Source: an uncultured Bacteroidota bacterium
Lineage (GTDB): Bacteria; Bacteroidota; Bacteroidia; Flavobacteriales; Flavobacteriaceae
NCBI GenBank assembly: GCA_902514615.1
Contig: CABXRG010000009.1
Span: 1-37,954, forward strand
Reading direction: 5' to 3'
Length of the DNA: 37,954 nucleotides
How positions within the stretch are numbered: the first letter of the stretch is position 1; every line of letters begins with the position of its first letter. This document shows positions 17,132-25,271 of the stretch, in pieces. The translations under genes were made by a program, and so were the position numbers. The notes below the pieces were generated by a model that saw only the letters and a list, made by a program, of their open reading frames with translations, was not told where the DNA came from and searched no databases.

Positions 17132-17641
17132 ATGAAGAATTCGATACTCAAATTAATAACCGCTACTTTTATAGCATTAGCTCCGTTAACTGCGGTTGCT
17201 CAATCTAATGTGGCTCACATTAACGTTCAACAGCTTATTAGCGAAATGCCAGAGGTAATTGCTGCTCAAAATGAATTAGCTAAACTTGAAAAAGATTATA
17301 CAACTCAGATTGACAATGCATTTAAAGAATTTCAAACAAAGGCTCAAAGCTACTCTTCAGATGCTGCAAATCAAACTGATGTTACTAATCAAGCAAGACA
17401 AAAAGAGCTTGAGAGTATGCAAACAAATTTACAAGAGTTTAGAGATTCTGCCGCTCAAGAGCTTCAAAAGAAGCAAATGGATTTAATGACACCACTACTT
17501 GAAAAAGCAAGAGATGCCATTACAAAAGTTGGAAAGGAGCAAGGCTTTAACTATGTAATAGATTCAAGTCCAAATGGAGGAATTATTCTTGCTGATGGTA
17601 AGGATCTTCTCGCTGACGTTAAAAAAGCTCTTGGATTTTAA
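17132..17641 (+). CDS. OmpH/Skp-family periplasmic chaperone
   Basis: This 169-residue protein has a cleavable signal peptide (MKNSILKLITATFIALAPL to AVAQ) and a Skp-type fold. A short beta strand NVAHINVQQLISEMPEV is followed by two long charged helices (about 40-135, the coiled-coil tentacles), closing with FNYVIDSSPNGGIILADG. Skp trimers cage unfolded outer-membrane proteins on their way to BamA, which matches its place directly after bamA. Bacteroidota usually have two ompH genes in tandem here, as I recall, followed by murI. Only one is present, and tsaB comes next on the other strand. The AT-rich gap before it contains TACGATATTGCACC, which resembles but does not match the promoter consensus. 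Confidence 0.94.
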   Translation: MKNSILKLITATFIALAPLTAVAQSNVAHINVQQLISEMPEVIAAQNELAKLEKDYTTQIDNAFKEFQTKAQSYSSDAANQTDVTNQARQKELESMQTNLQEFRDSAAQELQKKQMDLMTPLLEKARDAITKVGKEQGFNYVIDSSPNGGIILADGKDLLADVKKALGF

Positions 17642-17650
17642 GCAAACTTG

Positions 17651-18310
17651 TTAGTTTACATATGGCTTCTTAACATACATAGGTTCGGTGTATGCTATAT
17701 CCTCAAATATATTATTGTCAAATGATCTTTGGGATAGATTGACCATGTTTAATGAGCTTATTTTATTCTTAATTAAAGAAGCTTTTTTAATTATTAACTT
17801 TTCAATAAGCTTATATGCACTATCAGTATTTACAACGATAGTTGAATTATCATCAATAATATTATTTAAATAATTTTCATCTATTAATTCTATTCTAGGA
17901 GATTTTATTTCTTCCAAATCAGTGTTATACTTAGCTAAATAAAAGTAATCTCCTTTATCATTAATCAGAGAAATAATATTTTCACTCTTTAACTCAACTG
18001 AATTTGCAAGAATTTTAAGTGTAGGTATTCCAATAAATTTAATTTTGTGAGGATAACAAAGTCCTTTAGCAACAGAAAACCCTATCCTCAGTCCTGTAAA
18101 TGAACCTGGTCCCACCCCAATTGAAATTGCATCCAAATCTTTAACATAAAAGTTATTTTCAGTTAGTATATCTTGAATTGAAGATGTTAATAATTCACTA
18201 TGTCTAAATTTGTCATCTTCAAGATCAAAATTACTAACTAATTCTCCATTAGATGAGAGAGAAACAGAACAGTTTTTACTTGATGTCTCTAAATTTAAAA
18301 TTAATGACAT
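17651..18310 (-). CDS. tsaB: tRNA threonylcarbamoyladenosine biosynthesis protein TsaB
   Basis: TsaB is the inactive ASKHA-fold partner of TsaD in making t6A37 in tRNAs that read ANN codons. The 219-residue protein begins LILNLETSSKNCSVSLS, the degenerate phosphate-1 loop, and has GVGPGSFTGLRIGFSVAKGL (about 65-84), the most diagnostic TsaB segment. The C-terminal half is weakly conserved, as usual, and ends with AYTEPMYVKKP. It lies 11 nt after the TolC gene and is probably the last gene of the efflux operon. It converges with ompH, with only 9 nt between the stops. Confidence 0.95.
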   Translation of the reverse strand: MSLILNLETSSKNCSVSLSSNGELVSNFDLEDDKFRHSELLTSSIQDILTENNFYVKDLDAISIGVGPGSFTGLRIGFSVAKGLCYPHKIKFIGIPTLKILANSVELKSENIISLINDKGDYFYLAKYNTDLEEIKSPRIELIDENYLNNIIDDNSTIVVNTDSAYKLIEKLIIKKASLIKNKISSLNMVNLSQRSFDNNIFEDIAYTEPMYVKKPYVN

Positions 18311-18321
18311 CTTATATCAAT

Positions 18322-19656
18322 TTAGTTAGATTGAGGAATTGATAAAGGCAATCCAAAGTAAAACTCTAAAACTTTAAGTTTAAAAATATAATCAAACTTG
18401 GCTCTAATATTCTCAGAAACAGCAGATTCATATCTTTGTTTTGACTGAATAAAATCAAAAGAATTTACTGAGCCTAGTAAAAATCTATCAGAAGCATCTT
18501 CAAAAGCATTTTTTAATGATTCCAAAGTTTTATTAGAAGCCTCATATAATTTAATTGCACCTTTCAAATCATTATATGCTTGATTAATAGAGTTTTCAAG
18601 GTTTAATTTTTCTTGTTCATACTGATTCTTCAGCCTATCTAGATTAACTTTACTTCTTTCAACATTATTTCTTATCTGTTTTCCTTGAAATATGGGAATA
18701 TTTAAAGCAAGACCATATCCTTGACCTTTATTCAAATCAAACTGATCCTCAAAACTTGGAGTGTTTTCTAGGTAAGATATTCTTGTATTCCATTGGTAAA
18801 AAGAAGTAACTGTAGGTTGCAGTTGAGATTTTGATATTTGAATGTCTTTCTCTGCTATAGATATATTAGTCTCTGCTAATTTAATATCGTTTCTAAAGGT
18901 CAATGATTTATTAAGTATTTCTTTAGGTGACTTAGTTAATATATCTGAAAATGGGACACTAAAATCTTCATATGCTATTTCAAAACTTTCAAAATCATCA
19001 ATTAAAAGAAGTTGTGCTAAACTTAGCTTTGCATTTCTAAAATTGTTCTCAGCTTGAACAACACTTTGCTCCTGAGAGGCTAAATTTGCTTCAATTTCAA
19101 AGATTTGTCTTGGCGAAAATGTTCCAATTTCAATTAAATCTTTAGTTCTTTCAAATTCGACCTTAGTAATTTCAAGTTGTGATTTTTGAACTTTGAGTAT
19201 TTCGCTATTAAACATTATCTGTAAATAGGAATTTGCCACTAATAGCTTTATGTCATCTTTCATATCATCTAATTGATACTGAGAAGAAAGAATTTCAAGA
19301 TTAGCTCTATGAAGTTGATATACATTTCTAAAACCATTATACACATCTAAACCAACACCTGCACTCATAGATGAAAATGAAGTGGTTATATCTTCAATTA
19401 CATTAGTTGTAATATTAATCCCTCTACCAATGTTCCATTGGTGGTTAGCTGATGCTGAAACTCTTGGAAGGAAATTTCCAATTGCATCAGATTTACCTAT
19501 TTCAGAATTAAGCAAGTTTAATTCTGATTGTTTAATACTTATATTTTTTTCAATTGCCATTTCGACAGCATCCTGAAGTGTTAAGACATTCTTACTTGAT
19601 TGAGAAAAAGCAAGTGTTGAAGAAAAAAGAGTTAATAGAATATATTTTTTTATCAT
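18322..19656 (-). CDS. TolC-family outer membrane efflux protein
   Basis: This 444-residue outer-membrane factor has a signal peptide (IKKYILLTLFSSTLAFSQ) and two homologous outer-membrane-efflux repeats (about 25-210 and 230-425). Both are dominated by long amphipathic helices with regular Glu, Lys and Asn, and begin LTLQDAVEMAIEKNISI. Three such subunits would form the barrel and periplasmic tunnel. ATG 19656 follows an A-rich stretch. An in-frame ATG at 19674 would overlap the adaptor stop by 8 nt and is also possible. It works with the adaptor and ABC genes immediately upstream. Confidence 0.93.
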   Translation of the reverse strand: MIKKYILLTLFSSTLAFSQSSKNVLTLQDAVEMAIEKNISIKQSELNLLNSEIGKSDAIGNFLPRVSASANHQWNIGRGINITTNVIEDITTSFSSMSAGVGLDVYNGFRNVYQLHRANLEILSSQYQLDDMKDDIKLLVANSYLQIMFNSEILKVQKSQLEITKVEFERTKDLIEIGTFSPRQIFEIEANLASQEQSVVQAENNFRNAKLSLAQLLLIDDFESFEIAYEDFSVPFSDILTKSPKEILNKSLTFRNDIKLAETNISIAEKDIQISKSQLQPTVTSFYQWNTRISYLENTPSFEDQFDLNKGQGYGLALNIPIFQGKQIRNNVERSKVNLDRLKNQYEQEKLNLENSINQAYNDLKGAIKLYEASNKTLESLKNAFEDASDRFLLGSVNSFDFIQSKQRYESAVSENIRAKFDYIFKLKVLEFYFGLPLSIPQSN

Positions 19657-19666
19657 TTTTATTTTT

Positions 19667-20800
19667 TTAGTCATCAAATTGATCAAATGCTGATTCTTCA
19701 GGTTCAATCTTAATCGGTTCCGTTTTATTCCAAATCTTTATTTTATCAGTCATTTCAAGACCAGATAAAATTTCAACTTTAATTCCATCTGATAATCCAA
19801 CAGTTATATCCCTTCTTTCAAAATTTTGAGAAGAGGTTTCTACTTCAACATAAGGCTCAGAAGTTCTTCTGTCAAACTGTAAAAGAGCCTCTGCTATAAC
19901 CATTATATCTTGTCTATTATCTACCACAAGAGTTCCATTTGCACTATATCCAGCTCTAATAAATGAACTTTCATCTAGAGTAAGGTCAGCCTCAATTTTA
20001 AATTGAACTGCACCTCCAGCTTCAGTTCCCTTAGGAGCTACAAATTTTAATTTAGCCTGAAATTCTTTATCAGGAATAGCAGCCATACTAACATTTAAGT
20101 CCTGTCCTACCAATAACTTACCAACTTCTGCTTCATCAACTTGCCCCTCAAATATCATCTTATTTAGATCTGCAATTATTGCAACTGTTGATCCAGAATT
20201 AAAACTATTCGCTGCAATTACTTGATCACCCAATTTAATTGGAATCTCAAGAATGGTTCCAGTAATAGTAGCTCTAATATTAGTATTAGCAGTAGATGAT
20301 CCTGAGACAGATCCCTTTCTAATAATTTCAAGATCATTTTGAGCTGCCTGTAAGTTTTCTTTTGCAGTATTGAATCTTAATTCTGCGTCTTCAAATTCTT
20401 GTTGAGAGATTATCTGCTTTGAAAATAATTCTTCTGCTCTTTGCATCTGTCTTTCAGCATTCTTAACGTTTAATTCCGCAGCGTTTACTTGAGATTGAGC
20501 ACCATAAACAGATCTCTCATCTGGAACAACTTTAATTATTGCAATCAAGTCACCATTATTAACCATATCCCCTTCTTCAACCATTATTTCCGAGATGATT
20601 CCATTTAATTGAGGTTTTATTTCAACTTCATCTTCAGGAATAACTGTACCCGTAACAACAGATGTTTTTTCAATACTAGAGGTAAATGCAGTAGTTGTAT
20701 CATATTCAATTGCAGATGCGCTATTTGTTCTAACAAAATAGGCTACAGCAAAAAGTAAGCCTAGTATTAGTACTATAATTCCGATATTTTTAAATTTCAT
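19667..20800 (-). CDS. HlyD/MacA-type periplasmic adaptor subunit
   Basis: This is a 377-residue membrane-fusion protein. One N-terminal transmembrane segment (about 5-22) anchors it. It is followed by a split lipoyl/barrel-sandwich domain (EIKPQLNGIISEIMVEEGD, and later TILEIPIKLGDQV), a helical hairpin (about 95-160, rich in Glu/Gln/Ala) that docks to TolC, and beta-barrel and membrane-proximal domains. Its position between the permeases and TolC shows it bridges them. The end of the protein is acidic (EPEESAFDQFDD). The TolC start lies 10 nt past its stop. Confidence 0.93.
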   Translation of the reverse strand: MKFKNIGIIVLILGLLFAVAYFVRTNSASAIEYDTTTAFTSSIEKTSVVTGTVIPEDEVEIKPQLNGIISEIMVEEGDMVNNGDLIAIIKVVPDERSVYGAQSQVNAAELNVKNAERQMQRAEELFSKQIISQQEFEDAELRFNTAKENLQAAQNDLEIIRKGSVSGSSTANTNIRATITGTILEIPIKLGDQVIAANSFNSGSTVAIIADLNKMIFEGQVDEAEVGKLLVGQDLNVSMAAIPDKEFQAKLKFVAPKGTEAGGAVQFKIEADLTLDESSFIRAGYSANGTLVVDNRQDIMVIAEALLQFDRRTSEPYVEVETSSQNFERRDITVGLSDGIKVEILSGLEMTDKIKIWNKTEPIKIEPEESAFDQFDD

Positions 20801-20818
20801 TTTTTTTATTTTAATTAA

Positions 20819-22093
20819 TTATTCTTCTCTTAAAGCCTCAATAGGCTTAATACTAACAGCTCTTTCAGCTGGAATTAATCCAATAAGTGTTCCTAGAGTT
20901 ACCATAGTGATAAATGCACCAAATACAATAGCCAAAGGAACAGTTGGGTTTGTAAAAGGAAAGTCTTCCAGACCAGCAGTACCTATATTTATAACAAATA
21001 ATAAAAAAGCACCTACTATAATTCCTATTATTCCAGCTAATATTGTTAGAAAAACTGATTCTAAAACAATTTGAACTTTTACTTCTCCAGGAGTAGCACC
21101 CAATGCTCTTCTTATTCCTAACTCATTTGTTCTCTCTTTAACTGCAATCAACATAATATTTCCAATCCCAATAACACCAGCAAAGATTGTCGCTATTCCA
21201 ACTACAAGAGATAGAAAAACCATTCCTTTTGTAAATTTTATAATACTTTCAAACAATGCACCTATATTAAAAGATCCAAAAGCTCTTTCATCTTCAGGAG
21301 ATACAGTTTTTATAACTCTTAAATTTGACAATACAGTCTCTTCAAGATAATTTGGATTTACATAATCATATCCCGCTATAAACATAAATCCAAATTGATC
21401 ACCTCGATTATATAATTTAGCAAAAGTAGTATAAGGTATGGTTACATCTGAATCTGATCCAAAACCACTTCCTTGAGAAAATTTTGTAACTCCTATTACT
21501 TTAAAGTTGACATTATTAATTTCAATATATTGTCCAAGTGGATCTTCACCTTCAGTAAATAATCTTTCTTGAGTTCCTTCACCTATAACAGCTACTTTTC
21601 TCTCATATTTAATATCCTGTTCGTTTATATATCTTCCACCATCAAAAATATTAACAACAGAAATCTTAGAATAAGATGGAAAATTACCAAAAACGTTAAA
21701 GTTATCAGATCTTGTGCCCCTTGTTACAAGCGGAGGTGAACCGGTAAAAGCCCCAGCTTGAAGACCTGGTGCTACGAATTGAATTTCAGGTACTCTACTT
21801 TTTAATTTATCAACATCATTTAGTCTAAACAGAGGCTGTCTACCCTCTTCAAAACCTTTATATGGAATGGAGGTTCTTTGGACAAATACACCCATTGAAT
21901 TTTTACTTAATCCACTAAAGGCCTCATTAAAACCATTTTCAAGACCTGTTGCAGAACCAGCCAAAGCTATGTAAATAAAGATACCCCAGAAAACTCCAAT
22001 AGTTGTAATTATAGTCCTAGTTTTGTTTTTTGAAATAGATTCAAAAATTTCATCCCAAGTATCTCTATCAAAAACTTTTTTTAAGCTATTCAT
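20819..22093 (-). CDS. MacB-like ABC transporter permease (second copy)
   Basis: This 424-residue permease has the MacB layout: a cytosolic N-terminal helix (DTWDEIFESISKNKTRTIIT), TM1 (about 30-48), a large periplasmic core domain (about 55-285, with VAVIGEGTQERLF and VIGVTKFSQGSGFG), and three TM helices in the FtsX domain. The last part includes KERTNELGIRRALGATPGEV and a basic PAERAVSIKPIEALREE tail. There is no fused ATPase; the separate ATPase gene lies two genes upstream. Its start overlaps the preceding permease gene by 8 nt. The two permeases probably pair as a heterodimer. Confidence 0.92.
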   Translation of the reverse strand: MNSLKKVFDRDTWDEIFESISKNKTRTIITTIGVFWGIFIYIALAGSATGLENGFNEAFSGLSKNSMGVFVQRTSIPYKGFEEGRQPLFRLNDVDKLKSRVPEIQFVAPGLQAGAFTGSPPLVTRGTRSDNFNVFGNFPSYSKISVVNIFDGGRYINEQDIKYERKVAVIGEGTQERLFTEGEDPLGQYIEINNVNFKVIGVTKFSQGSGFGSDSDVTIPYTTFAKLYNRGDQFGFMFIAGYDYVNPNYLEETVLSNLRVIKTVSPEDERAFGSFNIGALFESIIKFTKGMVFLSLVVGIATIFAGVIGIGNIMLIAVKERTNELGIRRALGATPGEVKVQIVLESVFLTILAGIIGIIVGAFLLFVINIGTAGLEDFPFTNPTVPLAIVFGAFITMVTLGTLIGLIPAERAVSIKPIEALREE

Positions 22094-23318
22094 CTCTTAA
22101 GGCAACTATTGGTTTTATTTGTGCAGCTCTTTTAGCTGGTATATAACCAGCAATCACTCCAAAAACTATTAATATTACAGTGGCAAAAAAAGCAATAGTT
22201 AAATCAACTCCTGCCCTTGTAATAAAATAATCTTGAAGGACACCAGAATCTAATGAGTTAAGAATAACAATTCCTAAAATCATTCCAAGAACGCCAGCTA
22301 TTGATGTAATAAAAACTGATTCCGTTAAGATCATTTTAATTATTTCATTTGGCTCTGCCCCTAATGCCTTTCTAATTCCCAATTCTTTGGTTCTCTCTTT
22401 TACAATGAATACCATAATGTTAGAAATTCCTATTATTCCTGCAATTAGTGTTCCTATTCCAACAAAAGTTACAATTATTTGTAAGGCATTTGCAAACTGA
22501 AGAGACCTCTCCAATTCATCTGCTACATTTCTAACTCTTATTCCACTTGGATCTGTTGGATCTATTGATTTTTTCTTTTTTAGAAATGTCTTTATATCGT
22601 CTTCTAGTTTTACAGCACCCTTTCCACCAAGATTTGGATTAAAAGTTATGTCAATATTTCCTACTTTGTCACTTCCCATTAGTATTTGCTGTCTTGTTGT
22701 GTATGGAACAAATAATTGACTTTCTTCATTATCACCATCAAGATCTTGATAAACTCCAATAACTTTAAATGATCTAGAGCCAATATTAATAAACTTACCT
22801 AACGGGTCTTCTCCTTTAAAGATATCTCTTGCAACAATTCTTCCAATAACAACAACTTTCGTTTTTTCCTGAATATCTTTTTCATTAATATATCTTCCCT
22901 TCATTAAAATATTACCAGATATATATTGATTAGATGGAGATACAGCTTGTATTGTAAAAGTATATGACTCTAATTTATATTTTATAGTCGCTCCATAACT
23001 AATTGTTGGGTTTATATACTCAACTCTGTCTGAAAAGTTAGTTTTTATATCAACTATATCAGAGTTATCAAATTCTATTCTTCTATTTGTTTTAAAACCA
23101 CCATATGGTTTAGTTGTCTTCCCTGGATAAAAATATACTACATTATTTGCCTGTCTTAGGAATAAATCCGTGTAAGAATTTTTTAATCCTTCTCCAAGGC
23201 CAAAGAGGATTATAAATATTAGAATACCTAATGAAACTGTCATACCAGAAAGAGCTGTCCTAAGTTTATTCTTTTGAATAGACTGAAAAATTTCTTTCCA
23301 ACGTTCGATGTTAAACAT
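22086..23318 (-). CDS. MacB-like ABC transporter permease (first copy)
   Basis: This 410-residue protein is a paralogue of the permease that follows it. It has the same N-terminal helix (RWKEIFQSIQKNKLRTALSG), TM1, a periplasmic MacB core domain (about 50-270) and an FtsX domain with KERTKELGIRKALGAEPNEI and PAKRAAQIKPIVALRDE. The identical terminal motifs with a divergent core point to an old duplication and subunit specialisation. It overlaps the ATPase gene upstream and the second permease downstream by 8 nt each, consistent with balanced, coupled translation. Confidence 0.92.
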   Translation of the reverse strand: MFNIERWKEIFQSIQKNKLRTALSGMTVSLGILIFIILFGLGEGLKNSYTDLFLRQANNVVYFYPGKTTKPYGGFKTNRRIEFDNSDIVDIKTNFSDRVEYINPTISYGATIKYKLESYTFTIQAVSPSNQYISGNILMKGRYINEKDIQEKTKVVVIGRIVARDIFKGEDPLGKFINIGSRSFKVIGVYQDLDGDNEESQLFVPYTTRQQILMGSDKVGNIDITFNPNLGGKGAVKLEDDIKTFLKKKKSIDPTDPSGIRVRNVADELERSLQFANALQIIVTFVGIGTLIAGIIGISNIMVFIVKERTKELGIRKALGAEPNEIIKMILTESVFITSIAGVLGMILGIVILNSLDSGVLQDYFITRAGVDLTIAFFATVILIVFGVIAGYIPAKRAAQIKPIVALRDE

Positions 23319-24009
23319 TTTTTATGATGTTTTGTTTAACTTTTTTATCTTCAACTATTACTCCATCTCTTAAACGAACAATTCTCTTACACATTTCTGC
23401 AATATCCTGTTCATGAGTAACAACTAGAATTGTTTTACCCTCGTTATTGATTTTTTGTATTAAAGCCATAACTTCCATAGAAGTTTTTGAATCAAGTGCA
23501 CCTGTAGGTTCATCTGCAAGTAAAACTTTTGGATTTGAGGCTAAAGCTCGAGCTATAGCAACTCTTTGTTTTTGACCACCAGACAATTCACTAGGCAGAT
23601 GGTCTGACCAATCTTTAAGACCAACTTTATCAAGATAATTTAGTGCTGTTACTTGTCTTTCTTTTCTCGGTATACCTTGATAGTATAAAGGCAATGCAAC
23701 ATTTTCAAGCGCATTTTTATAATTAATTAAGTTGAAAGATTGAAAAACAAAACCTAGAAACTTATTTCTATAGTTAGCTGCCTTTTTTTCATCCATATCG
23801 GCAATACGTATTTTGTCTAGGTCGTAGGTTCCATTGTCTGATGTATCTAACATACCTAAAATATTAAGTAATGTAGATTTACCAGAACCAGAAGATCCCA
23901 TAATAGCAACTAATTCGCCATCATTAACAGAAAAATCTATTCCCTTTAGAACATGTAAAGACGAGGATCCCATTTCATAGGACTTATGTAAATTGTTTAT
24001 TTCTATCAT
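23311..24009 (-). CDS. ABC transporter ATP-binding protein (MacB/LolD type)
   Basis: This 232-residue ATPase energises the two permeases encoded after it. It has Walker A GSSGSGKST (from residue 38), a Q-loop (FVFQSFNLI), the signature LSGGQKQRVAIARALA, Walker B VLLADEPTGALD and the switch His in VVTHEQD. DEPTGALDSKTS is typical of the LolD/MacB/FtsE group, whose members drive mechanotransmission rather than membrane import. It is the first gene of the operon, 148 nt downstream of the winged-helix regulator gene on the same strand. A candidate -7 element lies 8 nt before its ATG. Confidence 0.96.
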   Translation of the reverse strand: MIEINNLHKSYEMGSSSLHVLKGIDFSVNDGELVAIMGSSGSGKSTLLNILGMLDTSDNGTYDLDKIRIADMDEKKAANYRNKFLGFVFQSFNLINYKNALENVALPLYYQGIPRKERQVTALNYLDKVGLKDWSDHLPSELSGGQKQRVAIARALASNPKVLLADEPTGALDSKTSMEVMALIQKINNEGKTILVVTHEQDIAEMCKRIVRLRDGVIVEDKKVKQNIIKNV

Positions 24010-24017
24010 AATCTGCG

Positions 24018-24025
24018 CAAAATTA
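24018..24025 (-). promoter_or_regulatory. Candidate -7 promoter element for the ABC efflux operon
   Basis: Minus-strand TAATTTTG matches TAnnTTTG and ends 8 nt before the ATG of the ATPase gene. A 9-bp sequence, TAATACTTA, begins 9 nt upstream (24035-24043), around where the -33 region would be, and recurs 37 bp further up. Confidence 0.4.
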
Positions 24026-24034
24026 CCAAAAATC

Positions 24035-24080
24035 TAAGTATTAGACCGTTAATTAAATATAAAGTTTGTTTTAAGTATTA
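24035..24080 (-). repeat. Direct repeat TAATACTTA upstream of the efflux operon
   Basis: The minus-strand 9-mer TAATACTTA occurs at 24035-24043 and at 24072-24080, starts 37 bp apart. Both copies lie in the 148-nt gap between the winged-helix regulator gene and the ABC operon. They could be a regulator-binding pair, but in AT-rich DNA chance is a real alternative. The same gap holds GTACT and AGTAC arms around 24091-24111. Confidence 0.3.
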
Positions 24081-24157
24081 AACCAAATAGGTACTATGTT
24101 ATACAAAGTACTGAATAAATTTTTACATAAAAAAATAAATTCTTTCTTTTCATCTTT

Positions 24158-24442
24158 TTAATCTTGTTTGTAGGCTTTCAAGGATTCAAAGAATAACTCA
24201 AAACTTTTTTTTCCTTTTGAGGTGATTTTACAAGAAGTGAGAGGGTAATTGTTTTCAAATTTTTTTTGAATCTTTATAAAATTAGAATCTTCAAGCTTTT
24301 TGATTTGAATACTTATGTTGCCTTTAGTTGCATTTGATACTTCCATTAATTTTTTAAAACTTGCACTCTCAACTGTAAGTAAAAAAGAAAGAATTTTTAA
24401 ACGAACTGGATTAAAAAGTAACTTCTCAAGGTCTTTATTCAT
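24158..24442 (-). CDS. Winged-helix transcriptional regulator
   Basis: This 94-residue protein is a single winged helix-turn-helix domain of the short kind related to the ArsR/MarR superfamilies. FNPVRLKILSFLL opens the first helix, the recognition-helix region reads NATKGNISIQIKKLEDSNFI, the wing follows (QKKFENNYPLTSCKITSKGK), and a C-terminal helix suited to dimerisation ends it. There is no ligand-binding domain and only one Cys, so a metal sensor is unlikely. Its start overlaps the upstream membrane-protein gene by 8 nt, so the two are made together. It may regulate its own operon through the palindrome at 25019-25034, and perhaps the efflux operon downstream (inference). Confidence 0.85.
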   Translation of the reverse strand: MNKDLEKLLFNPVRLKILSFLLTVESASFKKLMEVSNATKGNISIQIKKLEDSNFIKIQKKFENNYPLTSCKITSKGKKSFELFFESLKAYKQD

Positions 24443-25004
24443 TACATTTCATTTTATTAAGCATAATTCCAGGGATCAATAATCCAAGGGTTACTCCGAT
24501 CATGTTAACTATTAAAAAATTTTGATCAGGGTTTTGATGTAATGCGAAAATAAAAATAAAAAGAACCATACCTCCTGATGTTAGGGGTTTAAATTTAATT
24601 ATCATTCCTGTCATAATTATAACAAGACCTAAGAGAAATAAAATATCTGGAACTGGATTAATTCCTTCATACATAGAAACAAGTACTATCATTAGCCACC
24701 CAAAGCCAAATACTCCCCATATAATTTTAATAGCTCTGTTTAATGTAGTTGAATATCCTATCTCTGTATATTTTTTTATATTCCAACGGGTCATATAAAT
24801 CATTCCGAACATAGGTAGAAGTATCCAATATAATGCTGAAGAATAATAAGTTTGTTGAATAAATTCTGGAAAAACATAGTGGATTAAACTCATTATGTTT
24901 ATAAATATTCCCCAGAAAATTAAATTAAAACTTAATGGTTTAAGATTAGTCCTTGTCTTATTAATAGTATCATTAATAATTTTTATTTGTTCTGAATTTG
25001 TCAT
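24435..25004 (-). CDS. Uncharacterised five-helix membrane protein paired with a winged-helix regulator
   Basis: I do not recognise a named family. The 189-residue protein has a polar N-terminal stretch (about 1-22), then about five hydrophobic segments near 26-44, 55-72, 92-110, 120-137 and 140-180, the last broken by HQNPDQN. There is no signal peptide, catalytic motif or Cys cluster (its only Cys is near the C-terminus). Translational coupling to the winged-helix gene (8-nt overlap) suggests a membrane partner that senses a signal or holds the regulator, as seen for small membrane-protein/regulator pairs, but nothing in the sequence proves this. A promoter element and a palindrome lie directly before its ATG. 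Confidence 0.75.
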   Translation of the reverse strand: MTNSEQIKIINDTINKTRTNLKPLSFNLIFWGIFINIMSLIHYVFPEFIQQTYYSSALYWILLPMFGMIYMTRWNIKKYTEIGYSTTLNRAIKIIWGVFGFGWLMIVLVSMYEGINPVPDILFLLGLVIIMTGMIIKFKPLTSGGMVLFIFIFALHQNPDQNFLIVNMIGVTLGLLIPGIMLNKMKCNE

Positions 25005-25014
25005 CTTTTTTTCA

Positions 25015-25022
25015 CAAATATA
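25015..25022 (-). promoter_or_regulatory. Candidate -7 promoter element for the membrane-protein/regulator pair
   Basis: Minus-strand TATATTTG matches TAnnTTTG, 10 nt before the ATG at 25004. Its upstream half overlaps a perfect 16-bp palindrome, which makes regulated transcription plausible. Confidence 0.5.
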
Positions 25023-25034
25023 AACTAGTTTATA
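25019..25034. promoter_or_regulatory. Perfect 16-bp palindrome, candidate operator
   Basis: TATAAACTAGTTTATA is its own reverse complement over all 16 bases. It overlaps four bases of the TATATTTG promoter element and extends upstream across the spacer, where a bound repressor would block RNA polymerase. A dimeric winged-helix protein would suit such a site, and the second gene of this unit encodes one. Confidence 0.45.
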
Positions 25035-25058
25035 ATATAAACCAAATTAATAAAAAAA

Positions 25059-25271
25059 TTATTCTGCTTTATTCATTCTATATATTTTCCATATTATCAA
25101 ACCAACTAATATATATGGGATAGACATTAAATAAACAATACCCCTATTTAATCCCTTGGCTGATTCATAGCCTTGATCAGTTTCCATGATAGCACTTAAC
25201 ATAGAGCACTGAGAGTTTACATCTAATGTTGAAAGTAAAAATAAAAGTCCAAGTAAATAGTATTTATTCAT
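25059..25271 (-). CDS. Small membrane protein at the end of the oxidase assembly cluster
   Basis: This 70-residue protein has an N-terminal signal-like segment (MNKYYLLGLLFLLSTLDVNS), a short polar loop with one Cys (QCSMLSAIMETDQG), the sequence GLNRGIVYLMSIPYILVGLII as a transmembrane helix, and a basic tail. The ATG at 25271 shares one base with the stop of the DUF420 gene (TAATG), so it is preferred over an upstream start that would lie inside that gene. From memory, flavobacteria have a similar small protein here, usually with a CxMC-like motif; the second Cys is Leu in this copy. Its role is unknown. Location suggests a part in oxidase assembly. Confidence 0.75.
   Translation of the reverse strand: MNKYYLLGLLFLLSTLDVNSQCSMLSAIMETDQGYESAKGLNRGIVYLMSIPYILVGLIIWKIYRMNKAE

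Noticed and set aside
17644-17657. Hairpin AAACT-TGTT-AGTTT after ompH as a bidirectional terminator
   Set aside because: The stem has five pairs, mostly AU, without a U-run on either side, and it overlaps the tsaB stop. Too weak to call.
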